This document shows positions 7,822-14,659 of a stretch of DNA of 28,191 bases, piece after piece. The translations under genes and the position numbers were made by a program. The notes below the pieces were generated by a model. The model did no database searches and was not told the DNA's origin. It was given only the letters and a program-made list of their open reading frames with translations. Every line of letters begins with the position of its first letter. Within the stretch, counting starts at the first letter, position 1. Source of the DNA: Actinomycetota bacterium (GTDB lineage Bacteria; Actinomycetota; Actinomycetes; Streptosporangiales; Streptosporangiaceae); NCBI GenBank assembly GCA_003242605.1, contig QGUZ01000033.1, positions 1 to 28,191 on the forward strand. The letters are read 5' to 3'.

Positions 7822-7842
7822 ATGATCGGGCTGGATCCGTGA
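7822..7842 (+). CDS. Six-codon leader ORF (MIGLDP) before the ECF sigma gene
   Basis: A GGAAGGGG ribosome site (7809-7816) sits five bases upstream of an ATG that opens a six-codon frame encoding MIGLDP. Its TGA (7840-7842) shares one base with the ATG of the sigma gene, as TGATG. The sigma gene has no good ribosome site of its own, only GGAT. The arrangement suggests that ribosomes load at the leader and re-initiate at the sigma gene, so translation of sigma would depend on reading the leader. The peptide has no run of a regulatory amino acid, which argues against classical attenuation. Confidence 0.5.
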   Translation: MIGLDP

Positions 7843-8432
7843 TGGTGGCCGGGGAAACGCTGCCCGCGGTGGACGACGCGGACATCATCGCGGAGTCCCT
7901 GGAGCACCCGGAGCGGTTCTCGGCGCTGTTCGACCGCCACGCCGGGACGATCTACCGGTACGTGTCCCTGCGGCTCGGCCCCGAGATCGCCGAGGACCTC
8001 GTCGGGGACACCTTTCTCATCGCGTTCCGCCGGCGCGGCTCGTACGACGCGGATTTCCGCGACGCCCGGCCGTGGCTGCTGGGCATCGCCACCCGGCTGA
8101 TCACCAGGCACCGTCGCCGGGAGGTCGGCCGGTACCGCGCACTGGAACGGCGCGCCGCCGACGCCCAGGTGGAGGGGCCCGAGGAGACGATCACCCGGAA
8201 TCTCGCCGCCGCGAGCTCCCGCGCCGCCCTGCTGCGCGCGCTCTCGCGGCTCTCCCGCGGCGATCGGGACGTGCTGCTCCTCGTCGCCTGGAGCGACATG
8301 ACCTACGAACAGGCCGCCCACGCGCTCGGCATTCCGGTCGGCACCGTCAAGTCGCGGCTCAACCGGGCGCGGCGCAAGGTGCGCGAGGCGCTGGGCGGCA
8401 TCAACCCGTTGCAGGAGGACTCGGATGGATGA
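7842..8432 (+). CDS. ECF-family RNA polymerase sigma factor
   Basis: A 196-residue sigma-70 group 4 protein. Region 2 spans about residues 20-90 (FSALFDRHAGTIYRYV..., then EIAEDLVGDTFLIAFRRR, the -10 recognition helix), and region 4 about 125-185 (LSRGDRDVLLLVAWSDMTYEQAAHALGIPVGTVKSRLNRARRKVREAL). It would direct RNA polymerase to a stress or envelope regulon. Start: ATG at 7842, coupled to the leader ORF; GTG at 7839 is an in-frame alternative. Its end overlaps the next gene by 8 bp (ATGGATGA), typical of a sigma gene with its membrane-bound partner. Confidence 0.93.
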   Translation: MVAGETLPAVDDADIIAESLEHPERFSALFDRHAGTIYRYVSLRLGPEIAEDLVGDTFLIAFRRRGSYDADFRDARPWLLGIATRLITRHRRREVGRYRALERRAADAQVEGPEETITRNLAAASSRAALLRALSRLSRGDRDVLLLVAWSDMTYEQAAHALGIPVGTVKSRLNRARRKVREALGGINPLQEDSDG

Positions 8433-9144
8433 GCTCAAGCCGCTTCTCGCGGAGCTGGAACACCGGCCGCCGCCGACGCTTGCCCGGCAGCGGCTCCGTC
8501 TCGACGAGGCGGTGGCGCGGGCCGGCCGGGCGGGGCGGGGGCCGGCCCGGTGGTTCGGCGGGCGTCGCCTCGCCGTCGGCGGCGCGCTGGCGGGCCTGGC
8601 CGCCGCGGCGGGCTTCGCCGTACCGGCGCTGGTCGGAACCGACACGCCGGCCTATGCGCTGACCAAGAACCCGGACGGATCGATCAACCTCCAGATTCAC
8701 GAGTTCCGGGATCCGGACCAGGTCGAGCGGGATCTCGCGAAGCTCGGGGTGCGCGCCGACATCACCTACCTGCCGCTCGGCAAGCGGTGCGGCAACAGCC
8801 GGGGGCGGCTCGCACCCGAGGACGACGTCAAGATCCCGCTGGAGATGCTGAACAGCAAAGACCCGAAGGTGCGCGAAGAGGTCTGGAAGCGGCTGGACAG
8901 CCGGGCCTCGGCCCGGGCCGTGCGCGCCAAGAACGGCATCACGATCTACCCCGAGCACATCAAGCCGGGCCGGACGGTCGTGCTCGAGGTGATGGAGAAC
9001 TCGGCGGAGCCGGACGGGGACCGCCCCCGCGTGCTCTGGCAGTTCGGCAGCCGGCTCGTGGTCGGTCCGGTCGCGCCGTGCCAGGTCGTGGACGACCCGA
9101 CGGCGCACGAGATCGGGGACGCGACGCCGCCGCCCGGAAGCTGA
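8425..9144 (+). CDS. CU044_5270-like membrane protein, probable sigma-factor partner
   Basis: A 239-residue single-pass membrane protein. Residues 1-45 are a charged cytoplasmic region, about 47-70 a transmembrane helix (LAVGGALAGLAAAAGFAVPALVG), and the rest is extracytoplasmic. The start of the outer domain (TPAYALTKNPDGSINLQIHEFRDP) and ADITYLPLGKRC match actinobacterial proteins named CU044_5270 family, which are habitually encoded just after an ECF sigma gene. Anti-sigma activity is inferred from position and topology; no zinc-binding HxxxCxxC motif is present. GGAGG lies ahead of the ATG, inside the sigma gene. Expression is probably coupled to the sigma factor. Confidence 0.82.
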   Translation: MDELKPLLAELEHRPPPTLARQRLRLDEAVARAGRAGRGPARWFGGRRLAVGGALAGLAAAAGFAVPALVGTDTPAYALTKNPDGSINLQIHEFRDPDQVERDLAKLGVRADITYLPLGKRCGNSRGRLAPEDDVKIPLEMLNSKDPKVREEVWKRLDSRASARAVRAKNGITIYPEHIKPGRTVVLEVMENSAEPDGDRPRVLWQFGSRLVVGPVAPCQVVDDPTAHEIGDATPPPGS

Positions 9145-9173
9145 TCCGGCACCCTCGGGTTACGGGTCGAGGT

Positions 9174-9208
9174 GACGGGCCCGCGCCGCCCGTTCGTGCG
9201 GGCCCGTC
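9174..9208. terminator. 11-bp hairpin after the first sigma operon
   Basis: GACGGGCCCGC (9174-9184) and GCGGGCCCGTC (9198-9208) pair perfectly around a 13-nt loop, 30 nt past the stop at 9144. It is a strong stem without a U-tract and lies between two convergent operons, where it could act on both strands. Confidence 0.6.
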
Positions 9209-9231
9209 GCCTCGATCGGATGGCGGACGAA

Positions 9232-9256
9232 CATGCCGGCATGACCGGAGGTCATG
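9232..9256. repeat. Two overlapping palindromes in the convergent intergenic gap
   Basis: CATGCCGGCATG (9232-9243) is a perfect 12-bp palindrome. It overlaps CATGACC-GGA-GGTCATG (9240-9256), a 7-bp inverted repeat, so three CATG units are shared. The gap 9145-9483 (339 bp) contains the hairpin before it and no convincing gene; ORFs there have no family resemblance. Role unknown: operator, recombination or processing site are all possible. Confidence 0.4.
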
Positions 9257-9483
9257 CGGTCCTCGGCCCGCAGCCGGCCGCAACGGATGCGGCGCAGCAC
9301 CCGCGGCCGGCACCCGGGTCCGCGGGCGGCGGCCGCCGCAGCGATCAGGGCGCGCGGACGGGCGCGTTCGGCCGGGGCGGGAACGGAGGCCGGTTCGCCG
9401 GTGGGGGGTGGCTCGGCTCTCACGTTCGCGAAGACGCGCTGCGGAACCGTTCGGTTGGCGTTCCCGCCGCGTATCGCCCGGGC

Positions 9484-10215
9484 TCAGCAGTCGAGCGGTG
9501 CGGGGGTGCGGCCCGCGCGTCTCGCCTCCGCCGCCTCCGCCGCCTCCTCCCGCGCCTTCGCCCGCTCCAGGCAGCGCAGGTCGACCGCCTGGGCGACGCC
9601 GGGCAGCGCCTCCGCGGCCTCGATCACCGGCTTGGGGTCCGCGCCCGGGGCGAGGGCGATGCGGAAGCTCTCCGGCAGGTCCTCGGCCTTGGTCAGCTCG
9701 GTCAGGAGCTTGTTGTCCCGGTAGCGCCTGCGGAAGTTCTCCAGGGCCGTCTCCTGGTCCTCGAAGGTGATCGCGGTGATCTCGGTCCGGGCGCGGAGCA
9801 CCCGGTACACGTCGTCGATCTCCCGGCGGGTCGCCGGGCGGGCGGGCTCGTCCGGCCGCTTGCCGTCCCGGCAGGCCGGGGCGAGCGCCCCCCGGTGGCA
9901 CAGGAAGACCACGACGTCGGCCGCCGCGCCGCTCCCCGGCTCGGCGAGCGGCGTGCCGTACGGCAGCGCCACCGACTCGTCCGCCGGAGGCTCCGGGGCC
10001 GGCGGCGCGGCCGAGCGGGCGAACAGGACTCCCCCGGCCACGGCGCTCACCGCGGCCGCCGCCGCCGCGGCGGCGAGCACGGGCCGCCGGTGGCGCGGCG
10101 GGCGGGCCGGGACCCACGGTTCCGGGGGGAGGAGCGGGCGGACCGCGGCCGGGTCGACCGTCTCGGCGGCCTCGCGGAGCGCCGCCCGCAGCCTGGCTTC
10201 CACCTTCTCGTTCAT
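9484..10215 (-). CDS. Membrane protein with FtsX-like extracellular domain, candidate anti-sigma factor
   Basis: A 243-residue single-pass protein: a cytoplasmic N-terminus (1-43), a transmembrane helix (about 45-67), a Pro-rich linker, then an outer domain (about 99-213) that looks like the extracellular domain of actinobacterial FtsX. The match includes VVVFLC (C106) with a second cysteine (C115), ITAITFEDQETALENFRRRYRDN, LPESFRIAL and ALPGVAQAVDL. Real FtsX has four transmembrane helices and an FtsE partner; neither is here. Its ATG overlaps the sigma gene stop as ATGA, with AAGGAGGAGG ahead. FtsX outer domains bind peptidoglycan-hydrolase regulators, so sensing of the cell wall and control of the paired sigma factor are reasonable but unproven. 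Confidence 0.8.
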   Translation of the reverse strand: MNEKVEARLRAALREAAETVDPAAVRPLLPPEPWVPARPPRHRRPVLAAAAAAAAVSAVAGGVLFARSAAPPAPEPPADESVALPYGTPLAEPGSGAAADVVVFLCHRGALAPACRDGKRPDEPARPATRREIDDVYRVLRARTEITAITFEDQETALENFRRRYRDNKLLTELTKAEDLPESFRIALAPGADPKPVIEAAEALPGVAQAVDLRCLERAKAREEAAEAAEARRAGRTPAPLDC

Positions 10216-10742
10216 GCCTCCTCCTTCAGGGCCCTGCCGAGGGCGGCGATGCCGCGGGCGATCGTGGAGCGCACCGTGCTCGCGCCGATGCCCATGACAT
10301 CGGCGATCTCCAGGTCGGACAGCTCGAGGTAGTAGCGCAGGACGAGCGCCTCACGCTGGCGGCGCGGCAGCCGCCGCAGCGCCGCCAGGACCTCGCGCCG
10401 CTCCTCGCCGATGAGCACGGCGCTCTCCGCCGACCAGATCGGCGGCTCGTACGGCGGGCGGCGGCGGAGGGAGAACGCCCGTCTGCGCAGCACCGACCGG
10501 CAGCCGTTGAGCACGGCGGAGCGCACGTACGCGAGCGCCTTGTCCGGGTCCCGCAGCCGTGGCAGCCCGGCGTGGGTCCGCTCGAAGGCCTCCTGCACCA
10601 CGTCCTCGGCGGTGGCCAGATCGCCGACCATGATCAGCGCGAGCCGTACCAGCCCGAGGTGGTGGGCGGCGAAGATCTCGGCCACGTCCACCCGTTCTCG
10701 GGGAACGGCGTCCTCGGCGGTGGCCGGCGGTTCGACTCTCAT
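10212..10742 (-). CDS. ECF-family sigma factor (SigE-type)
   Basis: A 176-residue sigma-70 group 4 protein. Region 2 runs from about residue 22 (IFAAHHLGLVRLALIMVGDLATAEDVVQEAFERTHAGLPRL), region 4 from about 115 (RREVLAALRRLPRRQREALVLRYYLELSDLEIADVMGIGASTVRSTIARGIAALGR). Such proteins redirect RNA polymerase in response to envelope or other stress. The ATG at 10742 has only a weak GGGG next to it; an internal GTG upstream of DVAEIF could be the true start. It lies 75 bp downstream of the GntR gene on the same strand and overlaps the FtsX-domain gene by four bases. Confidence 0.92.
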   Translation of the reverse strand: MRVEPPATAEDAVPRERVDVAEIFAAHHLGLVRLALIMVGDLATAEDVVQEAFERTHAGLPRLRDPDKALAYVRSAVLNGCRSVLRRRAFSLRRRPPYEPPIWSAESAVLIGEERREVLAALRRLPRRQREALVLRYYLELSDLEIADVMGIGASTVRSTIARGIAALGRALKEEA

Positions 10743-10817
10743 GCCCCAGAGACGCGCGGCGAGCCCGGATGCTGCTCGTGCCGGGGCACGGATCGGATCC
10801 GGGGGGAGATCTCGTGC

Positions 10818-11480
10818 TCAGACCCGGGAGAAGACCTCCTGCAGGGAGCGGCAGGCGCCGTCGAGGTGGGCGCGCATGCGGCGGACCGCCTCGTCGGCGT
10901 CGCCGGCGCGCATCGCCTCGAGGATCGAGGTGTGCTCGGCGACGATGCGCTCCCGGCCGAGGGTGTGCCGGGTCTGCACCATCGACAGGTGGAGCTCGCC
11001 GCGGATCAGCCGGTAGGCGCGCTGGTAGCGGGGGCTGTCCAGGGCGTCCACGAGGCACTGGTGGAAGCGCAGGTCGGCCTCGACGAACGCGCTGTGTGAG
11101 GCGTCGGGGTCCAGGTGCCGGAGGTCCTCGACGGCGCGCGACGCGGCGACGACGGGGACGGTGCCGCGTTCGATGAGCAGGCGCACGACCTCGGTCTCGA
11201 TGGGTATGCGGATCAGAAACAGGTCCTCGACGTCCTCGCGGGACAGGCGGGGCACGCAGGCGCGCTTGTTCGCCTCGCGGTAGAGCAGGCCCTCGTGCAC
11301 GAGCGTGGTGAGCGCGCTCCGGGCGGTGGGGCGGGACACGCCGTACGCGGAGGCCACCTCGGCCTCGGTGATGGTGCTGCCCGGCGGAATCTGGCCGTCA
11401 AGCACCCGGTCCCGCAGCGAGGCGGCGAGCGCGTCGACGACCGAGACGGTGGACAACCGGAGTGCGGCGTCCCGGGGCAT
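10818..11480 (-). CDS. FadR-type GntR regulator, probable regulator of the lactate operon
   Basis: A 220-residue repressor-type protein. The N-terminal winged helix (about 10-75) contains ITEAEVASAYGVSRPTARSALTTLVHEGLL. The C-terminal FCD domain (about 85-215) shows the metal-binding pattern DLRFH, EHTSI and MRAHL, typical of sensors of small organic acids such as LldR. The ATG at 11480 has GGGAGG five bases upstream; a GTG two codons earlier would leave no room for it. It is divergent from lldP-glcD-glcF with a GntR-type palindrome between them, so control of that operon by lactate or glycolate is likely. Confidence 0.9.
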   Translation of the reverse strand: MPRDAALRLSTVSVVDALAASLRDRVLDGQIPPGSTITEAEVASAYGVSRPTARSALTTLVHEGLLYREANKRACVPRLSREDVEDLFLIRIPIETEVVRLLIERGTVPVVAASRAVEDLRHLDPDASHSAFVEADLRFHQCLVDALDSPRYQRAYRLIRGELHLSMVQTRHTLGRERIVAEHTSILEAMRAGDADEAVRRMRAHLDGACRSLQEVFSRV

Positions 11481-11534
11481 GCACACCTCCCATCGAGCCT
11501 CCCCTCATTCTGGCACGCTCCCGGGAACCAACTA

Positions 11535-11563
11535 TTGACAGACAAGAAACATTGTCTGACACT
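11535..11563 (+). promoter_or_regulatory. lldP promoter with GntR-type operator
   Basis: TTGACA (11535-11540) is a perfect -35 box; 17 bp later GACACT is a weak -10. Over it lies CAGACAA-GAAACA-TTGTCTG (11539-11558), a 7-bp inverted repeat. Each arm extends into TTGTCTGNCA, which is close to the TNGTNNNACNA sites bound by FadR-type GntR proteins. Occupation would block the -35 region, giving repression by the divergent regulator. Confidence 0.6.
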
Positions 11564-11618
11564 TTCCAGCCACGGGGCGTGCAGACGGGGACACTCTGGA
11601 TCAATAAGGAGCAGGGCC

Positions 11619-13277
11619 GTGGACGGCTACCAGCAGGTCTTCGATCCCATAGCGGGATCACTCGCATGGAGCGCGCTGTTCGCCGCGCTTCCCCTCGCCA
11701 CCCTCTTCGTGCTGCTCGGCGCGCTGCGCTGGAAGGCGTGGAAGGCGTCGATCGCCGCGCTGGCGGTGAGCCTCGCCGTCGCGATCTTCGCGTACTCGAT
11801 GCCGGTCGGGCAGGCGCTGCTCGCCGCGAGCGAGGGCGCCGCCTTCGGGCTGTTCCCGATCATCTGGATCGTGCTCAACGCCCTGTGGATCTACAAGCTC
11901 ACCGAGATCACGGGCTACGACCAGGTGCTGCGCCGGGCGTTCGGCTCGCTCTCCGACGACCAGCGCATCCAGGCGATCATCATCGCGTTCTGCTTCGGCG
12001 CCCTGCTCGAGGCGCTCGCCGGCTTCGGCACCCCGGTGGCCGTCTCCTCGGTCATGCTCATGGCGGTCGGCCTGCGGCCGATGAAGGCCGCCGCGGTCTC
12101 CCTGGTCGCGAACACCGCGCCGGTCGCGTTCGGCGCGATCGCCGTGCCGATCACCACGCTCGGCAAGATCACCGGGCTCGACGCGGCCGAGCTCGGCGCC
12201 ATGGTGGGGCGGCAGACCCCGGTCCTCGCGCTGTTCGTGCCGCTGGTGCTCGTGCTCATGGTGGACGGCAAGCGCGGCGTGCGGCAGACCTGGCCGGTGG
12301 CGCTCGTCGGCGGCGCGGCGTTCGCCGGTGCCCAGTACCTCACCGCGAACTTCATCTCGTACGAGATCACCGACATCGTGGCCGCGTTCGCCGGGGCCTT
12401 CGCCATCGTCGGCATGCTGCGCTTCTGGCGGCCGCGTGAGGTGCTCACCGCCCAGGGCCCGATGCCGGTGGTCGCCGGCGGGTCCGTGGCCGACGCGCGG
12501 TTCGAGGCCGAGCACCGGCGCCGCCGTACCGGGGAGGGCTCGGCCGCGCTGGCCTTCGCCCCCTACCTGATCGTGGTCGCGCTGTTCGCCATCGCCACCT
12601 TCGGCCCGGTCAAGGCCTGGCTCGCCGAGCACTCCGGCTGGCAGTTCGCCTGGCCCGGGCTGAACGTGGTGAACGCCGAGGGCGAGACCGTCTCCTCGGT
12701 CACCTTCAACTTCAACCTGTTCAGCGCGGGCGGCACCACGCTGCTCGTGGCGGGCGTGCTCACCGCGCTGCTCTACCGCATCGGGCCGGGCCGCACGCTG
12801 CGGGCGTACGGCGACACCGTCTACCAGTTCCGGTGGACGATCGTCACCGTCGCGGCGGTGCTCGCGCTCGCCTACGTGATGAACCTGTCCGGGCAGACCG
12901 TGACGCTCGGCCTGTTCCTCGCCGAGACCGGGTCGCTGTTCGCCTTCCTCTCCCCGATCGTCGGCTGGCTCGGCGTCGCCGTCACCGGGTCGGACACCTC
13001 GTCCAACTCGCTGTTCGGCATGCTCCAGTACGCGGCCGCGGAGAAGACCGGCATCTCCGCCTACCTGCTCGGGGCGGCGAACACCACCGGCGGCGTGCTC
13101 GGCAAGATGATCTCGCCGCAGAACCTCGCGATCGCCGCCGCGGTGGTCGGCATGGAGGGTCGCGAGGGCGAGCTGTTCCGCAAGGTGGTCGGCTGGGGCG
13201 TCGTGATGCTGATCGCGATCTGCCTGCTCGTCTACCTGCAGTCGACGCCGGTGCTCGGCTGGATGGTCGTGGGGTGA
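11619..13277 (+). CDS. lldP: L-lactate permease family transporter
   Basis: A 552-residue multi-helix carrier of the lactate permease (LctP) family, which imports lactate, and in some members glycolate, with protons. The family signature EALAGFGTPVAVSS is near residue 130, and the C-terminal part contains VTGSDTSSNSLFG and KMISPQNLAIAAAVVG, both characteristic. Length equals that of known members. The GTG at 11619 was chosen for an AAGGAG seven bases upstream and because the protein then starts just before the first helix. The TGA overlaps the next ATG as TGATG, coupling it to the FAD dehydrogenase gene. Confidence 0.94.
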   Translation: MDGYQQVFDPIAGSLAWSALFAALPLATLFVLLGALRWKAWKASIAALAVSLAVAIFAYSMPVGQALLAASEGAAFGLFPIIWIVLNALWIYKLTEITGYDQVLRRAFGSLSDDQRIQAIIIAFCFGALLEALAGFGTPVAVSSVMLMAVGLRPMKAAAVSLVANTAPVAFGAIAVPITTLGKITGLDAAELGAMVGRQTPVLALFVPLVLVLMVDGKRGVRQTWPVALVGGAAFAGAQYLTANFISYEITDIVAAFAGAFAIVGMLRFWRPREVLTAQGPMPVVAGGSVADARFEAEHRRRRTGEGSAALAFAPYLIVVALFAIATFGPVKAWLAEHSGWQFAWPGLNVVNAEGETVSSVTFNFNLFSAGGTTLLVAGVLTALLYRIGPGRTLRAYGDTVYQFRWTIVTVAAVLALAYVMNLSGQTVTLGLFLAETGSLFAFLSPIVGWLGVAVTGSDTSSNSLFGMLQYAAAEKTGISAYLLGAANTTGGVLGKMISPQNLAIAAAVVGMEGREGELFRKVVGWGVVMLIAICLLVYLQSTPVLGWMVVG

Positions 13278-14659
13278 TGAACATGCGTGGGGACCTGGCG
13301 AGGGACTTGGCCGAAATCGTGGGCGAGCGCCACGTACGGGTGGACGACGGCGCCCTCGCCGCCCACGCCCGCGACGCCACCCCGCTGTTCGAGGCGACGC
13401 CGCAGGCCGTGGTGTACCCGGGATCCACCGCCGAGGTGGCCGAGATCCTGCGGTACGCCACGGCGAACCGGGTGCCGGTCGTGCCGCGCGGCGGCGGATC
13501 CAACCTGTGCGCGGCGGCCGTGCCGCTGCGCGGCGGCATCGTGATGGTGCTCACCAGGCTCAACCGGATCCTCGAGATCAGCCGCGAGGAGCTGCTCGCG
13601 CGGGTCCAGCCGGGCGTCACCACCGCCACCCTCGCCGCCGCGGCCGCCGAGCAGGGCCTGCTGTACGCGCCCGACCCGGGCAGCCACACGGTGTCCACGA
13701 TCGGCGGCAACATCGCCACGTGCGCGGGCGGGCTGCGCGGGCTCAAGTACGGCGTGACCCGCAACTACGTGCTCGGCCTGGAGGCCGTGCTGCCCACCGG
13801 AGAGATCATCCGCACCGGCGGGCGGCTGTGGAAGGACGTGGCCGGGTACGACCTCACCCGGCTGCTCACCGGCTCCGAGGGCACCCTCGCGGTGATCACC
13901 GAGGCCACGGTGGCGCTGCTGCCCAAGCCGAAGGAGAGCGGCACCGGCGTGGCGTACTTCGCCTCGCTCGCCGACGCCTCCCGGGCGGTGACCGCGGTGA
14001 TCGCGGCCGGGATCGTCCCGGCCACGCTGGAGTTCCTCGACCACAAGTGCATCGCCGCGGTCGAGGAGTTCGCCAAGCTCGGGCTGCGGCTCGACGCCGG
14101 GGCGCTGCTGCTGTTCGGCGACGACGGCGAGGCCGACGCGATCGCGCGGAACCTCGACCGGATCGGCGCGATCTGCACCGAGATCGGCGCGCTCGAGGTG
14201 ACGCTCGCCGAGGACGTCGCCCGCGCCGACGCGCTGCTCGCCGCCCGCCGCTGCTCGCTGCCCGCGCTGTCCCGGCTCGGCCCGCTCACCGTGCTCGAGG
14301 ACGTGACCGTGCCGCGGCACCGGCTCGCCGAGATGGTCGACCGCATCGACGAGATCGCCGACCGGTACGAGCTGCGCATCGCCACCTTCGGGCACGCCGG
14401 CGACGGCAACCTCCACCCCACCTGCGTGCTCGACCCGCACGACCACGCGGCGATCGAGCGCTGCCACAAGGCGTTCGCCGAGATCTTCTCGGCCGCGATC
14501 GCGCTCGACGGCACGATCACCGGGGAGCACGGGGTGGGCGCGGCGAAACTGCCCTACCTCGAAGAACGCCTCGGCACCGACCAGGTCGCCCTGCTCGGGC
14601 GGATCAAGCGCGCCTTCGACCCCGCAGGAATCCTCAACCCCGGAAAGCTCGGATCATGA
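13277..14659 (+). CDS. glcD: FAD-linked D-2-hydroxyacid (glycolate/D-lactate) dehydrogenase, GlcD-like
   Basis: A 460-residue flavoprotein. The N-terminal PCMH-type FAD-binding domain (about 35-215) includes VVPRGGGSNLC, the DPGSHTVSTIGGNIATCAGG segment and GLRGLKYGVTRNYVLGLEAVLPTGEI. The C-terminal FAD-oxidase domain has HAGDGNLHP at about 374 and GTITGEHGVG near the end, the residues that surround the flavin and substrate carboxylate. It would oxidise D-lactate or glycolate to the 2-oxoacid. It sits between lldP and glcF with one- and four-base overlaps. The E. coli enzyme also needs GlcE, for which no gene is present here. A second ATG at 13283 is possible. Confidence 0.92.
   Translation: MNMRGDLARDLAEIVGERHVRVDDGALAAHARDATPLFEATPQAVVYPGSTAEVAEILRYATANRVPVVPRGGGSNLCAAAVPLRGGIVMVLTRLNRILEISREELLARVQPGVTTATLAAAAAEQGLLYAPDPGSHTVSTIGGNIATCAGGLRGLKYGVTRNYVLGLEAVLPTGEIIRTGGRLWKDVAGYDLTRLLTGSEGTLAVITEATVALLPKPKESGTGVAYFASLADASRAVTAVIAAGIVPATLEFLDHKCIAAVEEFAKLGLRLDAGALLLFGDDGEADAIARNLDRIGAICTEIGALEVTLAEDVARADALLAARRCSLPALSRLGPLTVLEDVTVPRHRLAEMVDRIDEIADRYELRIATFGHAGDGNLHPTCVLDPHDHAAIERCHKAFAEIFSAAIALDGTITGEHGVGAAKLPYLEERLGTDQVALLGRIKRAFDPAGILNPGKLGS

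Noticed and set aside
4552..7842. A 1096-codon open frame on the + strand
   Set aside because: It is antisense to the YwiC-like, oxidase and membrane-protein genes, which have clear family motifs. The translation is repetitive Arg/Gly/Val/Glu-rich sequence, as expected from the opposite strand of GC-rich genes.
9160..9724. ORFs in the gap between the two sigma operons (both strands), one with GGAGG ahead of an ATG at 9254
   Set aside because: The GGAGG belongs to a palindrome and is too near the ATG; the translations are Arg/Ala/Pro-rich without any family resemblance, and the + ORF runs into the antisense of a real gene.
9484..10215. Reading the gene as a true FtsX cell-division permease
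   Set aside because: Only one transmembrane helix is present, there is no FtsE gene, and the gene overlaps an ECF sigma gene.
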